A DNA stretch of 60,534 nucleotides from Cupriavidus sp. UYMMa02A (GCA_001725945.1 LRMT01000056.1:1-60534); one strand, 5' to 3'. Shown: positions 8,685 through 19,898, counted from the stretch's first letter. Made by a program: numbers and translations. The notes: generated from the letters alone by a model not told the origin.

Positions 8685-9775
8685 ATGAAACTTGCACGAA
8701 TCGCTGCGGGCCTGCTCGCAGCCGCCCCCCTGCTGGCCTCGGCCCAATCGGTCACGCTGTACGGCGTGGTCGATACTGGTGTCGAATATGTGAGCAACGT
8801 CGGCGCCAATGGTTACGGCCTGACGCGCGTGCCCAACAACACCGCGACCGTCCCCTCGCGCTGGGGCCTGCGCGGCACCGAGGACCTTGGCGGCGGCCTG
8901 AAGAGCATTTTCGTGCTGGAGTCGGGCTTCGCGCCTGATACCGGCAGCTCCAACCAGGGCGGCCGCCTGTTCGGCCGCCAGGCGCTGGTCGGCCTGTCGA
9001 ACCAGTATGGCCAGCTCTCGTTCGGCCGCCAGTACACGATGCTGTTCTGGGCCACGCTCGACAGCGACATCCTCGGCCCGAACGTCTACGGCTCGGGCTC
9101 GCTAGACAGCTACCTGCCCAACACGCGTGCCGATAATGCCGTGTCGTACAAGGGCACCTTCGGCGGCGTGACCGTCGGCGCCACCTACAGCTTCGGCCGC
9201 GATGCAGTCAATGCGGGCCCGAGCCCCGGCGGCACCAATTGCGCAGGCGAGAACCCGGCCGACAAGAAGGCGTGCCGCGAGTGGTCGGCATGGTGCAGTA
9301 CGCGACCAACTGGTGGGGCGTGCATACCGCGTACGACTCGCAGCGCGGCGGCCCCGGCGCGTTCGCGGGCCTGACCAACAGCAACCTGACCGACGACCGC
9401 CTGTCGGTGGGCGGCTACATGATCCTGTCGCGCGCCAAGCTGGGCGCCGGCTGGCTGCGCCGCGACAACGAAGGCAGCGCCACCCGCATCAGCGACCTGT
9501 ACTACGCCGGCGCGTCCTATGACATCACGCCCGCGGTCAACCTGGCTGGCCAGGTGTACTACCTGAACTACCACGGCAGCGACAACAAGGCCTGGCTGTA
9601 CGCGCTGCGCGGCACCTACGCCTTCAGCAAGCGGACGTCGGTGTACGCGACCGCCGGCTTCATCGACAACGGCGGCCAGCTCGCCGCGTCGGTCAGCGGC
9701 GGTTCCCCGGGTTCCAACCCCAAGGCGGGCGCCAACCAGTTCGGCACCATGCTCGGCATCAAGCACATCTTCTAA
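8685..9775 (+). CDS. Gram-negative porin, Burkholderia OmpC type (frameshifted)
   Basis: Outer-membrane general porin of about 363 residues. Signal peptide MKLARIAAGLLAAAPLLASA, then the signature QSVTLYGVVDTGVEYV of betaproteobacterial porins, SRWGLRGTEDLGGGLK, and repeated amphipathic strands. The C-terminus ends in Phe (IKHIF), as required for Bam-dependent insertion. One frameshift near 9289 (TCGGCATGG, expected TCGGCGATGG) splits the reading; repair gives CREWSAMVQYATNWW. RBS GAAGGAAA precedes ATG 8685. Its upstream palindrome links it to the neighbouring catabolic operon, where it could admit the substrate. Confidence 0.9.
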
Positions 9776-9897
9776 GAGACGTACGCAACGCGGCGGCGCG
9801 ATCCCCGGCCGCCGCGTTCCATGGCGATACATCCATTGGCACGACATAGTCCGCGCGCATGTCCGATGCGCGGGACTCCAGTTTTCAGAGGTCCACC

Positions 9898-10888
9898 ATG
9901 AAGTCTGCACGCCGCAAAGTCCTTGCCACCGCGATCGCGGCAGGCGCCGCCGCCATGCTCGCGGGCGGCGCTGCCCTGGCCCAGGCGCCTATCCCAACAA
10001 GCCGATCACCATCGTGGTCGCCTACCCCGCAGGCGGCGACGTCGACGTGCTGGCGCGCATGTTCGCCGAGAAGTTGGCGCCGCGCCTGAAGCAATCGGTC
10101 GTGGTCGAAAACCGCACCGGCGCGGCCGGCACCATCGGCAGCGCCTACGTGTCGCGCGCAACCCGGACGGCTACACGCTGCTGCTCGCGCCGAACACCGT
10201 GGCCATCGCGCCGCTGGTACTGAAGCCGGGTACCGGCGCCAGCTACGACGTGCAGCGCGACTTCACGCCGATCTCGCAAATCGGCACGCAATCGCTGTTC
10301 GTGGTCGTGAACAAGAGCACCGGCATCACCAAGGTCAGCGACCTGGTCGCCCGGGTCAAGGCCGGAAAGGTCGAGACCTATGCCACGCCGGGCAATGGCT
10401 CGCCAATGCACATCATGGGCGAACTGTTCAACAAGTCCGCCGGCGTCAGGATCAACCAGGTGCCCTACCGCGGCCTGGCACCGGCGATCGTCGACGTGCT
10501 TGGCGGTCAGGTCCCGGTGACGTTCGTCACGTATGGCGCCGTGGCCCAGTATGTCGGCAACGGCACGCTGGTGCCCATCGCCGTGGCTGACCCGAAGCGC
10601 TCGCCGTTCGCACCCAATGTCCCGACGCTGGCCGAGCAGGGCTACAAGGACGTGGAAATCGGCGCCTGGCAAGCACTGCTGGGGCCCAAGGGCATGTCGC
10701 CCGAACTGGTGCGCACGCTCAACGGTCACGTCAACGAGATCCTGAAGATGCCTGATGTGGTGGCGCGCATGGCCACTATTGCCGTCACGCCGTCCGGCGG
10801 CGAGCCGGCCGTGCTGCAGAAACTGCTGGCATCCGATACGGCCCGCTACACGAAGATCGTCAAGGAATTCGGCATTCAGGCCGACTGA
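9898..10888 (+). CDS. Bug/TctC-family periplasmic solute-binding protein (frameshifted)
   Basis: Tripartite tricarboxylate transporter receptor. Signal peptide of about 28 residues (MKSARRKVLATAIAAGAAAM), then YPNKPITIVVAYPAGGDVD, VVENRTGAAGT, NPDGYTLLLAPN, VPYRGLAPAIVDVLGGQ and VPTLAEQGYKDVEIG, all hallmarks of the family. Two frameshifts, near 9987 and 10160, are each repaired by one base. Length after repair is about 330 residues, normal. No TctA/TctB membrane subunits are nearby. It follows the porin gene by about 120 bp on the same strand, so the pair may deliver one organic-acid substrate across outer membrane and periplasm. Confidence 0.88.
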
Positions 10889-10915
10889 GTGGTACGGTCG
10901 CCGCAGTTGGACAAA

Positions 10916-10943
10916 GGGCCCGGTTCCGCGAGGAACCGGGTCC
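10916..10943. terminator. Bidirectional hairpin terminator
   Basis: A 12-bp stem (GGGCCCGGTTCC with GGAACCGGGTCC, one G-T wobble) closed by a GCGA loop, followed by TTCTT. It lies between the convergent Bug and acyl-CoA ligase genes and probably serves both. Confidence 0.75.
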
Positions 10944-10966
10944 TTCTTGCTGGTGCCGGCAGATGG

Positions 10967-12546
10967 TCAGTTGACCTGCCTGCCCATGCCGTCCCAGTAT
11001 GGCTCACGCAGTTTCCGCCGCAGCAACTTGCCGGACGGGTTGCGAGGCAGGGCCTCAACGAACTCGATGCTCTTGGGCACCTTGAACCCGGCGAGCCGCT
11101 GGCGCGTCCAGGCGATGATGCTGTCGCGATCCGCCGCTTGCCCAGCCTTGAGCACGACGATGGCCTTGACCGCTTCGCCCCATTTTCGTCTGGCACACCG
11201 ATCACGGCCACGTCCGCCACGATCGGATGGCCGTAGATGGCGCTCTCCACTTCGGCCGGATACACGTTCTCCCCACCGCTGATGATCATGTCCTTGACGC
11301 GGTCATGGATGTAGAGATAACCCTCCGCATCGAGGTAGCCTGCGTCGCCGGTGCGCAGCCAGCCCTTGGCATCGATGGTGCGCGCGGTTTCCTCGGGCTG
11401 TTTCCAGTAGCCGGACATATTGTGCGCGGAGCGGATCACGATCTCGCCGACCTCGCCGGGGGCGAGCTCGCGCCCTTCATAATCAACCACCTTCAGCTCT
11501 ACGCCGGGCAGCGGCTTGCCGGCCGCGCGCATGCGCGGCACTTCCTCGGTCGTATGGTCTTCGGGCGGCAGCGCCACCACGGTGCCCGTGGTTTCGGTCA
11601 TGCCGTACTGCTGCACGAAGCCACAGCCGAAGACCTCGATGCCTTCGCGCAGCAGCGCCGCCGGAATGGGCGCCGCACCGTAGAGCAGGTACTTCAGGCG
11701 CGAATAGTCCACCGTGCGGGCACGCGGATCGCGCAGCACGATCTGCATGGCCGCCGGCACCATGAACAGCTTACTGATGCGCTCATGCTCGATGAAGTCG
11801 AGCACGGCACGCGGATCGAACTCCCTCGCCACCACGCCCTTCGCGCCGGAGAGCAGATTGCGCAGGCCCCAGCCGGAGCCGCCGATATGCGCCACCGGCA
11901 TCGCCACCAGCGAGACGTCGTCCGCCGTCCAGTGCGACCAGGGAATCGATTCGCGCTCGCTGACCTCGGTGCCGATGGTCAGGTTGCGGTGGGTCAGCAT
12001 GGCGCCCTTGGGCCGCCCGGTGGTGCCTGATGTGTAGAGCTGCAGCACCACATCGTGCGGACCGGGCCGGTGATCGGGCAGCTTGTCGGGATGCGCATCG
12101 CGCCAGTCCGTGTAGACGGGCCAGTCCGGTGCGCTGCCCGCTTCCATGGCGACGACCTGCCGCACCATCGGCAGTGCGGGCAGCAAACCCCGCACCATTG
12201 CCGTGGACTCCGGGCCCACGAACAGCAATACGGCATCGCAATGGCCCACGATGAATTCCACTTCAGGGCCGGCCAGGCGCCAGCTTGCGGGCGTCATGAC
12301 CGCGCCCATCTTTGCCGCGCCAAGCCATGCCTCGAAATAGTGGTCGCAATTCTTGCCGATATAGCCCACGCGATCACCAGCGCGCACGCCGGCGGCCAGC
12401 AGCGCCTGTGCGACGCGGCTGGTATTGCGCTCGAACTCAGCGTAGGTCGTCTGCCGGCCTTCGAACGCATAGGCCACGGCGTCGGGCCTGAGGCCGGCAA
12501 AGTGGCGCACGGCGTGAGGCAGCGTGGCCAGGTAGCTGAAATCCAT
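10967..12546 (-). CDS. AMP-binding acyl-CoA synthetase (frameshifted)
   Basis: About 526 residues; activates a carboxylic acid through an acyl-adenylate to the CoA thioester. Motifs in order: LYTSGTTGRPKGAM phosphate loop, YGMTETTG, TGDAGYLDAEGYLYIHDR, the hinge KDMIISGGENVYPAEVE, and the C-terminal catalytic Lys in NPSGKLLRRKL. One frameshift near 11183; adding an A restores DEKWGEAVKAIVVLKAG. Start ATG 12546. A cleft of repeats (12578-12710) separates it from the SDR gene upstream on the same strand, which may be in the same transcript. Likely a medium- or short-chain fatty acid ligase of the FadD3/FadD13-like group; substrate not predictable. Confidence 0.87.
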
Positions 12547-12577
12547 CGACGTCTCCCTTCTTGTATGTGGTTGTTTG

Positions 12578-12622
12578 CTCCCCTCTCCCTCGCGGGAGAG
12601 GGGCCGGGGGAGAGGGTAGGCG
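12578..12622. repeat. REP-like intergenic palindrome, copy 2
   Basis: Inverted copy of the unit at 20-59: the reverse complement reads CCCTCTCCCCCGGCCCCTCT, then CCCGCGAGGGAGAGGGG and GAGCAAAC. Lies in the gap between the ligase and SDR genes. Confidence 0.6.
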
Positions 12623-12663
12623 CGTGGCAAGCATCGAGGTGTCTCGCTTCGTGGAGACTCTTA

Positions 12664-12710
12664 CTCTCGCCCCCGCCCCTCTCCCATAAATGGGAGAGGG
12701 GAGACAACAC
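12664..12710. repeat. REP-like intergenic palindrome, copy 3 (partial)
   Basis: CCCCTCTCCCAT-AA-ATGGGAGAGGGG, a near-perfect palindrome sharing the CCCCTCTCC/GGAGAGGGG arms with the copies at 20-59 and 12578-12622 but with an AT-rich loop. It lies directly after the stop codon of the SDR gene and could also act as a transcript-end stabiliser. Confidence 0.55.
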
Positions 12711-12719
12711 TCTCAAATA

Positions 12720-13505
12720 TCAGCGCGGTGCCATGCGGATGGCGCCATCGAGGCGCACGGATTCGCCGTTGAAATAGCCATTGCGGCACATTTCGACGGC
12801 GAGCGAGGCAAACTCTTCCGGCTGCCCCAGGCGCTTGGGGAACGGCACCGACGCACCCAGCGCGGCCTTGACGTTCTCGGGCGCGCCCTGCAGCAGCGGC
12901 GTATTGAAGATGCCCGGCAGGATGGTGTTGACGCGGATGCCCTCGCCCGACAGGTCGCGCGCAATGGGCAGCGTCATGCCGACCACGCCCGCCTTCGATG
13001 CCGAATAGGACGCCTGGCCGATCTGGCCGTCCTGCGCCGCCACCGATGCCGTGCTGATGATCACGCCGCGATCGCCGCTGGCGGTGTGGTCCAGCGTCAG
13101 CATGCCGGCTGCCGAGCGCGCGATGCAGCGGAAGGTGCCGATCAGGTTGATCTGGATGATGCGCTCGAACGCATCGGTCGGGAAGAACTTGATCTGCGAC
13201 GGGTCTTCCTTCGAGCGCGAGGCGGTCTTGATCGCGTTGCCGGTGCCGGCGCAGTTGACCAGGATGCGTTCCTGGCCAATGGCGGCGCGGGCCTTGGCGA
13301 AGCCGGCCTCGACTTCCGCTTCCGAGGTCACGTTGACCTGGCAGAACACGCCGCCCAGTTCGCGTGCCAGAGCTTCGCCCTTCTCGACGTTGAGGTCGAA
13401 CAGCGCGACACGCACGCCCTGCGCGGCCAGTGCACGCGCCGTCGCAGCGCCCAGGCCCGAGGCCCCGCCGGTCACGATGGCCGATACCGATGCATTGAGT
13501 TCCAT
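12720..13505 (-). CDS. 3-hydroxyacyl-CoA dehydrogenase type II (HSD10-like SDR)
   Basis: Intact, 261 residues. SDR loop TGGASGLG, NCAGTGNA, and the catalytic set Ser in STASVAAQDGQIG, Tyr-x-x-x-Lys in YSASK. The insertion SRSKEDPSQIKFFP and the tail GEGIRVNTILPGIFNTPLL are typical of the HSD10/3-hydroxy-2-methylbutyryl-CoA dehydrogenase group. It oxidises a 3-hydroxyacyl-CoA with NAD in beta-oxidation or branched-chain breakdown. ATG 13505. Same strand as the acyl-CoA ligase downstream, so the two could work in sequence. Confidence 0.88.
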   Translation of the reverse strand: MELNASVSAIVTGGASGLGAATARALAAQGVRVALFDLNVEKGEALARELGGVFCQVNVTSEAEVEAGFAKARAAIGQERILVNCAGTGNAIKTASRSKEDPSQIKFFPTDAFERIIQINLIGTFRCIARSAAGMLTLDHTASGDRGVIISTASVAAQDGQIGQASYSASKAGVVGMTLPIARDLSGEGIRVNTILPGIFNTPLLQGAPENVKAALGASVPFPKRLGQPEEFASLAVEMCRNGYFNGESVRLDGAIRMAPR

Positions 13506-13794
13506 TACCGTATTCCTTCTGTCTCGTTTTGCGGGCCGATGCCGCATGCGCGGCTGTCCCGAAGTTGATGTCTGAAACCGGCGCAGCACGGCGCCGGAGC
13601 GGGTTCGAGATTCGTGGATCGGGACCTGACACGCATCGTCGGAAGCGACGAATGCACCGATACGCCACTTTTCGCGGCACCGCGGCCCGTGCTGGCCCCC
13701 ACTCTGGCGGGCCGGCAAGGGACCGATGCGCTACAGTGTCGCGCATGGACGGCTTGACCATGGCGCGGCCCCGCCCGCGCGGCCCCCTGATCCC

Positions 13795-16099
13795 ATGCGC
13801 CTCTTCTCTCCTGATTTTCGATGGCTGGTCCGCCGGCAAGCCTGGTTGCTGCTGGCCGCGTTGCTGTTGGTGCTGTTGGTACTGTTATCCGGCCGGCCTG
13901 CAGACGCCGCGCCGGCGAATCCGCTGGTTGCGGCAGTCCGGCAGGCCGATGCCAAACCTGCGCCGGCCAGTGTCCCGCTGGCCCAGTCGCTCGACCAGGT
14001 CATCGGCACGCTGCAGGACGACACGCAGCGCAAGGCCCTGCTAGAACAGCTCCAGGCGCTGCGCAGCGGCCTGAACGCCCCGGCGTCGGCGCCCGTTGCG
14101 CCCGCCTCGGCGCCGGGCCTGATCGGCGCCGTCGCCCAGGCGCTCGATGAAGTCGATGCGCACCTGCGCAAGGACCACGGCCCCTGGCACTACTGGCGCT
14201 GGCGCTCGCAGTTCGCCGCCGAGGAATGGCGTGATGCCGTGACGCTCAAAGGCACGCGCCCGTGCTGAATTCCCTGCGCGAGTTCGCCAAGGTCATCGGT
14301 GGCTGGGCGTTGTGCGGCTGGGTCCTGTGGGAGATCGGCCACCGCATCCGCGTGCGGCGACGCATGCGTGCCGCTACCACGGTCGCACTGACGCGCACGC
14401 CCCGCACTGGGTTGCCCGACGTGCCATCCTGGATGGATGTCGGCCTCTACATGCTGCGGCGCATCGGGCCATGGGTGGTTGCGTTCGGGCTCACGGTGCT
14501 GCTCGCGTATCAGCATTACGCCCAATCGCCAGCCAGCATGGCAGCCGTCATGGTGGCCCATGCGATCGTGGCTGGTGCCATCGCGGGCGCGGTCTGCCAG
14601 GTCATCTTCGCACTGTTCCGCACCGCGCACCGCCGGCTCGCGGTACACCAGTTGCTGACGCGCTCGCCGTGGCTGCTGTTCTGCACCGGTGCCCTGGCCG
14701 CCCTTGGCAACAGCGCCACCGACAGCCGCATGATTGCCGCGCTCGGCACCAACCTCTGTGCCCTGCTGTCGACGGCGGCCAACGTCGCGGCGGCGATCCT
14801 GATCGGCGTGTTCGCGCTGCGCTTCCGGCGGCAGGTAGGCCAGCTCATCGCGCAGCGCCCGCTCGAATTCCGCCAGTCGCATCCCGCCATGACGGACCTG
14901 CTGCGCCTGGCCGGACAGGCCTGGCACCTGCCCGTGCTGGCGGTGGTAGTGGCATCGGTGATCGGCACCGTGCTGGCCGCTGGCCATGCCGATGTCTTCC
15001 TGCGCCGTACCGTGGCCTCTGTTGCGCTGTTCGTCGTCGCGCTGTTGCTGACGCTGGTCGCCGGCCGCTCGCCAAAGGCAAGCGTGCGCGCACCGCGCAT
15101 CCGTGACCGGAGGCGCTCCGCTTACCTGGAGCGCTTCGGGCGCTTTGCCATGGCGCTGGTGCGCGTGCTGATCTGGGTGAGCGTTGTCGAGCTGGCTGCT
15201 CGCATCTGGGGGACTTCGGTGCTGCATCTGGTGGAAGCCTCGGCCGCAGGCCGGCACATTGCCGAATCCGTGCTGAGCGTCACCGCCACCGTGCTGCTCG
15301 CGTGGCTGGTCTGGCTGCTGATCGACACGGCCATTACTCAGGCGCTGTCACCCGCGCATGGCCGTGCCGCGCAGCCGAGCATGCGCGCCAAGACCATCCT
15401 GCCGCTGGTGCGCAATGCGTCGTTCGTCACGCTGCTGGTCATCGCGATGATGGTGGTGCTGGCCAACCTGGGGGTCAATGTCACGCCGCTGCTCGCAGGG
15501 GCCGGCGTGGTCGGCCTGGCGATCGGCTTCGGCGCGCAGAGCCTGGTCCAGGACCTGATCACGGGGCTGTTCATCGTGATCGAAGATTCCATCGCGATCG
15601 GCGATTCCATCGAATTGCCCGACCATGCCGGCGTGGTCGAAGGCATGACCATCCGGACCGTCAAGCTCCGCGACGGCAAGGGCGCGCTGCATACACTGCC
15701 GTATAGCCAGATCAAGGCCGTGAAGAACCTGTCGCGCGGCTATGCCTATGCCGTGTTCAGTATCGGCATTGCCTACCAGAGCGACCTGGACCGCGCGCTG
15801 GAGCTGATCCGGTCCATCGGCACCCAGATCGCGCATGACCACCGCTACACCTACAAGCTGCTGTCCGGCCTGGACATCCTGGGTCTGGACCGCTTCGACC
15901 CGAGCGGCCCGGTCGTGATGGCACAGTTCAGACCCGCCCGCTGATGCAGGCGGAAATCACGCGCGCGTTCAATGCGCTGCTCAAGCGGCAGTTCGACGCC
16001 AACGGCATCCGCATGGCTTCTCCGAGCCTGACTATTCAGCTGGACGGCGGATCGGCAACTGTGGCAAACGCGGACCCAGCGACGCCGCGCCCGGAATGA
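13795..16099 (+). CDS. MscS-family mechanosensitive channel, large (YbiO-like, frameshifted)
   Basis: About 768 residues after repair. N-terminal hydrophobic segment and periplasmic region (residues 1-150), then many transmembrane helices. The MscS core has the pore helix GVVGLAIGFGAQSLVQDLI, the FIVIEDSIAIGD turn and the beta-domain TVKLRDGKGALHTLPYSQI. Frameshifts lie near 14260, where one G restores VTLKGTRPVLNSLREF, and near 15929, where one A restores AQFKTRPLMQAEITRAF. The tail to 16099 is part of the cytoplasmic vestibule. The channel opens on membrane tension to release solutes in hypo-osmotic shock. Length fits the YbiO/YjeP-like large forms rather than MscS itself. No functional link to the neighbours. 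Confidence 0.85.
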
Positions 16100-16481
16100 G
16101 ATGCCAACATCACGCGAATAGGGAATGCTGTCGCTTTTGCGAAACGCTGCCACCGTTTCCATGCCGAAAATTTTCCATAATCCGCATCGCGCATTAACAT
16201 CCTTGCGTTATGCAGGCGTGGACATATTGTCGGTCGGGTTCGGCGACACGGGTCGCCGAAAGCCTCACCCAAACGGGGGTTAAAGCCGACTGGATTGTTT
16301 GGCATGATTTGCGACATGCAGGCTGGCCAATGCTTGCGAAGCATATGCACGCGGTGCCGTCCGGTCACGGCATTGTCGCTACGGCGCGCACGAGAACGCC
16401 CGGGCAGCAAGGGAAATACAGGAAAGCAGCCATCAATGAATGGCAATCAGTAAAAGGCGTTTGCCACCGGGGGATCTGAAT
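16100..16481. other. Intergenic region with hairpin upstream of LuxR gene
   Basis: About 380 bp without a gene I can support. It contains a perfect hairpin at 16239-16260 (TTCGGCGAC, loop ACGG, GTCGCCGAA) with no T-run. This could be the end of the channel transcript or part of the regulator's leader. Confidence 0.45.
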
Positions 16482-17662
16482 ATGGGCGAACACCCGACTG
16501 TCGACGAGGACTTTCATCGTCTGGTCGACTCCATCTACGAGTCCGCAATGGACGTGGCGGCAATGCCCGCCGCACTGGACCTTTTTTCCCGCTACACAGC
16601 CACTGGCAGTCCGCGCTACCTGATCTGGGACAAGCTCGCCGGCCATGCCCGGCTGGGCGTTACCCCGCATGGCTGCTTCACCAGCGGCATCAGCCTGCCT
16701 GAGGGGGTCATTCCGCCTTCGGATTCGAGCCAGCCGGCTCATGTGGGGGCCATGCTCGCCACTGCCGCGCCGCGCACGCCATGGCGGATGGTGCCGCCGC
16801 CGTTGTAGCCGTCCCCGGCGACGGCGGCGGACTCGAACAGGGTTTCCGGCTGATCGACACCGCGGAGGTCTGCGTGCTCATGAGCGGCACCTGCACGGGG
16901 CACAGCTATCTCAACGGCACCGTGCGCGAGCGCCGCCTGGCCCATGTGATGCCGCACTGGGCCCGTGCTGCGCGCATGCAGCAGCGCAATTTCGAACTGA
17001 GCGGACTGGCCTCGCTGGGACTGGCGGGGCTCGACACGCTCGACTTCGGCGTCATGGTGCTGCAGGCGGACATGCGCGTGCGCTATGCCAACAGCTGGGC
17101 CGAGGCGCTGGTGCAGGCCGACAGCAACCTGTCGCTGGAACATGGCCTGCTGCACGCGCGCGATGCCGCGCTGCAGGGCGTGCTGAGCCGGCTGCTCGAG
17201 GGTGCGGTGCGCGGCCGCAGCGCCGACGCAACCGCGGGGTCATGGATGCACATTACCTCCGGCGGGCAGCCCGTGCCGATCATCGTCGTGCCGCTGGTAT
17301 CGCGCCAGCCGGTGGAAGGTCCGTGGCAACTGCCCGCGGCGATGATGCTGCTCGGCAACTCGGAATCGCGCTCGGTACTCGATGCGGCGGTGCTGACGTC
17401 GCTGTTCGGCCTGTCGCGCAAGGAGAGCATCATGGCCATCCGGCTGGCGGCCGGCGAAACGCTCAATGAAATTGCCGAGCGGGAGTTCCTGTCGCCGCAT
17501 ACCGTGCGGGTGCATATTCGGGATACGCTGCGCAAGACCGGGACGCACCGGCAGTCGGAGCTCGTTCGGTTGCTGCATCTTTTGCCTGGGGTGAATCTGG
17601 TTCGTGCCGGGGGGAATTCGGTGGCGCTGCCGCCGAGGGGACGGCAAGGGAAGAATGGTTGA
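16482..17662 (+). CDS. LuxR-family transcriptional regulator (frameshifted)
   Basis: About 394 residues after one frameshift between 16750 and 16800. The N-terminal region VDEDFHRLVDSIYESAMDV has the look of the sensor domains in orphan LuxR proteins, and a PAS-like stretch LDFGVMVLQADMRVRYANSWAE follows. The C-terminal LuxR HTH (LSRKESIMAIRLAAGETLNEIAEREFLS, then HTVRVHIRDTLRKTGTHRQ) is complete. Start ATG 16482 follows GGGGGAT. No autoinducer synthase is nearby, so it is probably a solo regulator answering an internal or environmental ligand. Target genes are unknown. Confidence 0.83.
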
Positions 17663-17693
17663 TGGGTTGAGGTTCAAGCACGCGACAAACCCT

Positions 17694-18585
17694 TCACTCG
17701 CGAACCGCCTTCAAGGCTGCCCCCAAAAACCTCTCCACTTGCCGACCCGCATCATCCTCCCGCGCAGCAAACGCAATCCCGATCCGCCCCGCCGGCCGCG
17801 GCTCGACAGTGAAAGAAACCGCACCCGACGGTTGGCATAGCGCGTCGCCACGCTCGGCACGAGTGCCACGCCCAGCCCGCTTTCCACCAGACTGATGATG
17901 GTCTGCACCTGCACCGCTTCCTGCGCGACGCGCGGCACGAAGCCGGCCTGCTGGCACAGCATCATGGCCACGGCATGCAGGTTGGGTACCGCCGCTGCCG
18001 GATGCATGATGAAGGGCTCGGCCGCGAGCGCTTCAGCGGGATCGATTCCTCCTTCGCGTGCGGGCTGTCGGCCGGCACCGCGGCGACGAAGACGTCGCTC
18101 TCGAGCGGCGTAAGCGTGTAGCCGCCACTGCTCAGGATCGGAAAGCGCACCAGCCCGGCGTCCAGCCGATGCTTCTCGAGCTGGTCGAGGATCGAAGCCG
18201 TGGTGGATTCATGCAGTACCAGTTCGATCCCCGGATGTGCCGCGCGAAAGGCCGGGATCAGCTTGGGCAGCAGCGCATAGGTCGCCGAACCGACGAAGCC
18301 GATGCGCAATGCGCCCCGTTCGCCCTGCGCGGCCGCCATGGCCGCCGCGCGGGCCTGGCCCGCATGGAACAGCGCGCGGCGCGCATCCTGCAGCGCCGCC
18401 TCCCCCGCCTGCGTGAGCCTCACACCACGCGGCGTGCGCACGAACAGCGGCGTGCCGAGCTGCTCCTCGAGCTTGCGGATCGAGATGGACAGCGGCGGCT
18501 GCGCCATGTGCAGACGCTCGGCCGCCCGGTGGAAGTTGCCGGTCTCGGCCAGCGCAACGAACTGCTGGAGCTGACGCAAATCCAT
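17694..18585 (-). CDS. LysR-family transcriptional regulator (frameshifted)
   Basis: About 298 residues. N-terminal HTH LRQLQQFVALAETGNFHRAAERLHMAQ followed by PLSISIRKLEEQLGTPLF, then a type 2 periplasmic-binding effector domain. Frameshifts near 18035 and 17833 are each fixed by one base, giving LKALAAEPF and RYANPSGAVSFTVEPR. Divergent from the CoA-transferase gene, with a GATAT-N7-ATATC palindrome just upstream of its own start, so it most likely regulates the 18687-23643 operon. Confidence 0.87.
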
Positions 18586-18588
18586 GTC

Positions 18589-18605
18589 GATATCCTTCGA
18601 ATATC
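18589..18605. promoter_or_regulatory. LysR-type binding site in divergent promoter
   Basis: GATATCCTTCGAATATC: five-base arms GATAT and ATATC seven bases apart, satisfying the LysR T-N11-A rule. Located 3 bp upstream of the regulator's ATG and about 80 bp upstream of the CoA-transferase gene, in an AT-rich stretch that contrasts with its surroundings. Confidence 0.6.
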
Positions 18606-18686
18606 AATTTCTAAAAAAGTAATATTAGACCGGAACCATGCCCTGATCTACGCTGTGGCCCACAGTAAAGATCCGGAGACAGACGC

Positions 18687-19898
18687 ATGCTGCCCTTAGC
18701 AGGCATCCGCGTGATCGACCTTTCCACGGTCGTGATGGGCCCCTACGCGAGCCAATGGCTGGCCGACCTTGGCGCAGAGGTCATCAAGGTAGAACCGCCC
18801 GAAGGCGATTCCACGCGCCGCACCGGCCCTGCCGCCGAACCCGGCATGGCGGCCATCTTCCTCGGCGTGAACCGCAGCAAGAAAAGCATCGTCCTGGACC
18901 TGAAGCAGGCGGCTGCGCAGGCGGCGCTGGACCGCCTGCTGTCCGGCGCCGACGTGCTGATGCACAGCATGCGTCCGCAGAAGCTGGCCGCGCTGGGCCT
19001 GGCACCGGCCGACGTGAAGGCACGCCACCCGCAACTGGTCTACGTCAGCCTGCTCGGATTCGCCGAGGAAGGCCCGTACGGCGGGCGCCCGCCTACGACG
19101 ACATCATCCAGGGCCTGTCCGGCAATGCCGCGCTGATGGCGGCGCAGACCGGCAGCAGCCGCTATTTCCCGACCATCGCCGCCGACAAGACCAGCGGGCT
19201 GGTGGCTGCGCTGTCGATCTGCGCCGCGCTGGCCGGCCGTGTCTGCGGCGATGGCAGCGGTGCCATGGTCGAGGTGCCGATGTTCGAATCGATGGTCGCC
19301 TTCAACCTGGTGGAGCACTTGTACGGCCGGCATTTCGATCCGCCGCGCGCAGGCACCGGCTATCCGCGCGTGCTGGCGCCGCTGCGTCGCCCGTACCAGA
19401 GCGCCGATGGCCATGTCTGCATGATGCCGTACACCGACGCCCACTGGCGCGACTTCTTCCGTGCCGCGGGCCGGCCCGATCTGGCCGCCGATGCGCGCTT
19501 CACCGATATCTCCGCGCGCACCGCCAACATCGAGACGCTGTACGAGATCACGGGCGAAATCGTGCGCGGGCACAGTACCGCGCACTGGCTCGAGGTCTGC
19601 GAAGCACTGCAGATTCCCGTGGCGAAAATCAACGCACTCGACGACCTGCCCGATGATCCGCACCTGCGCGCGACCGGCTTTTTCGAGCGTGTCGAAGATG
19701 CCGCGATGGGCACGCTGCGCTTCCCGGGTGCACCGGTGCGCTTTGACGGCGCACGGGCACCGATTGGCGTGCCGCCTCGCTCGGCGAGCACACCGCGGAG
19801 CTGCTCGCACAGGCCGGACTGACACCAGAGGAAATCGACGGATTGCATGCCACGGCGCCGCGCGCAGCGCCCGGGATAACACGAAGGAGACCGCATGA
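18687..19898 (+). CDS. CaiB/BaiF (class III) CoA-transferase (frameshifted)
   Basis: Transfers CoA between carboxylates. The N-terminal GIRVIDLSTVVMGPYASQWLADLGAEVIKVE, AYDDIIQGLSG and the segment AADKTSGLVAAL, whose Asp should be the acyl-accepting residue, identify the family. Frameshifts near 19085 and 19778 are clear. A third, between 19800 and 19890, is needed if the gene ends at TGA 19896-19898, giving an ATGA overlap with the MaoC gene. About 403 residues. First gene of a plus-strand operon (CoA-transferase, MaoC hydratase, Bug, two ACADs) that would import, activate, oxidise and hydrate an organic acid. Confidence 0.85.
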
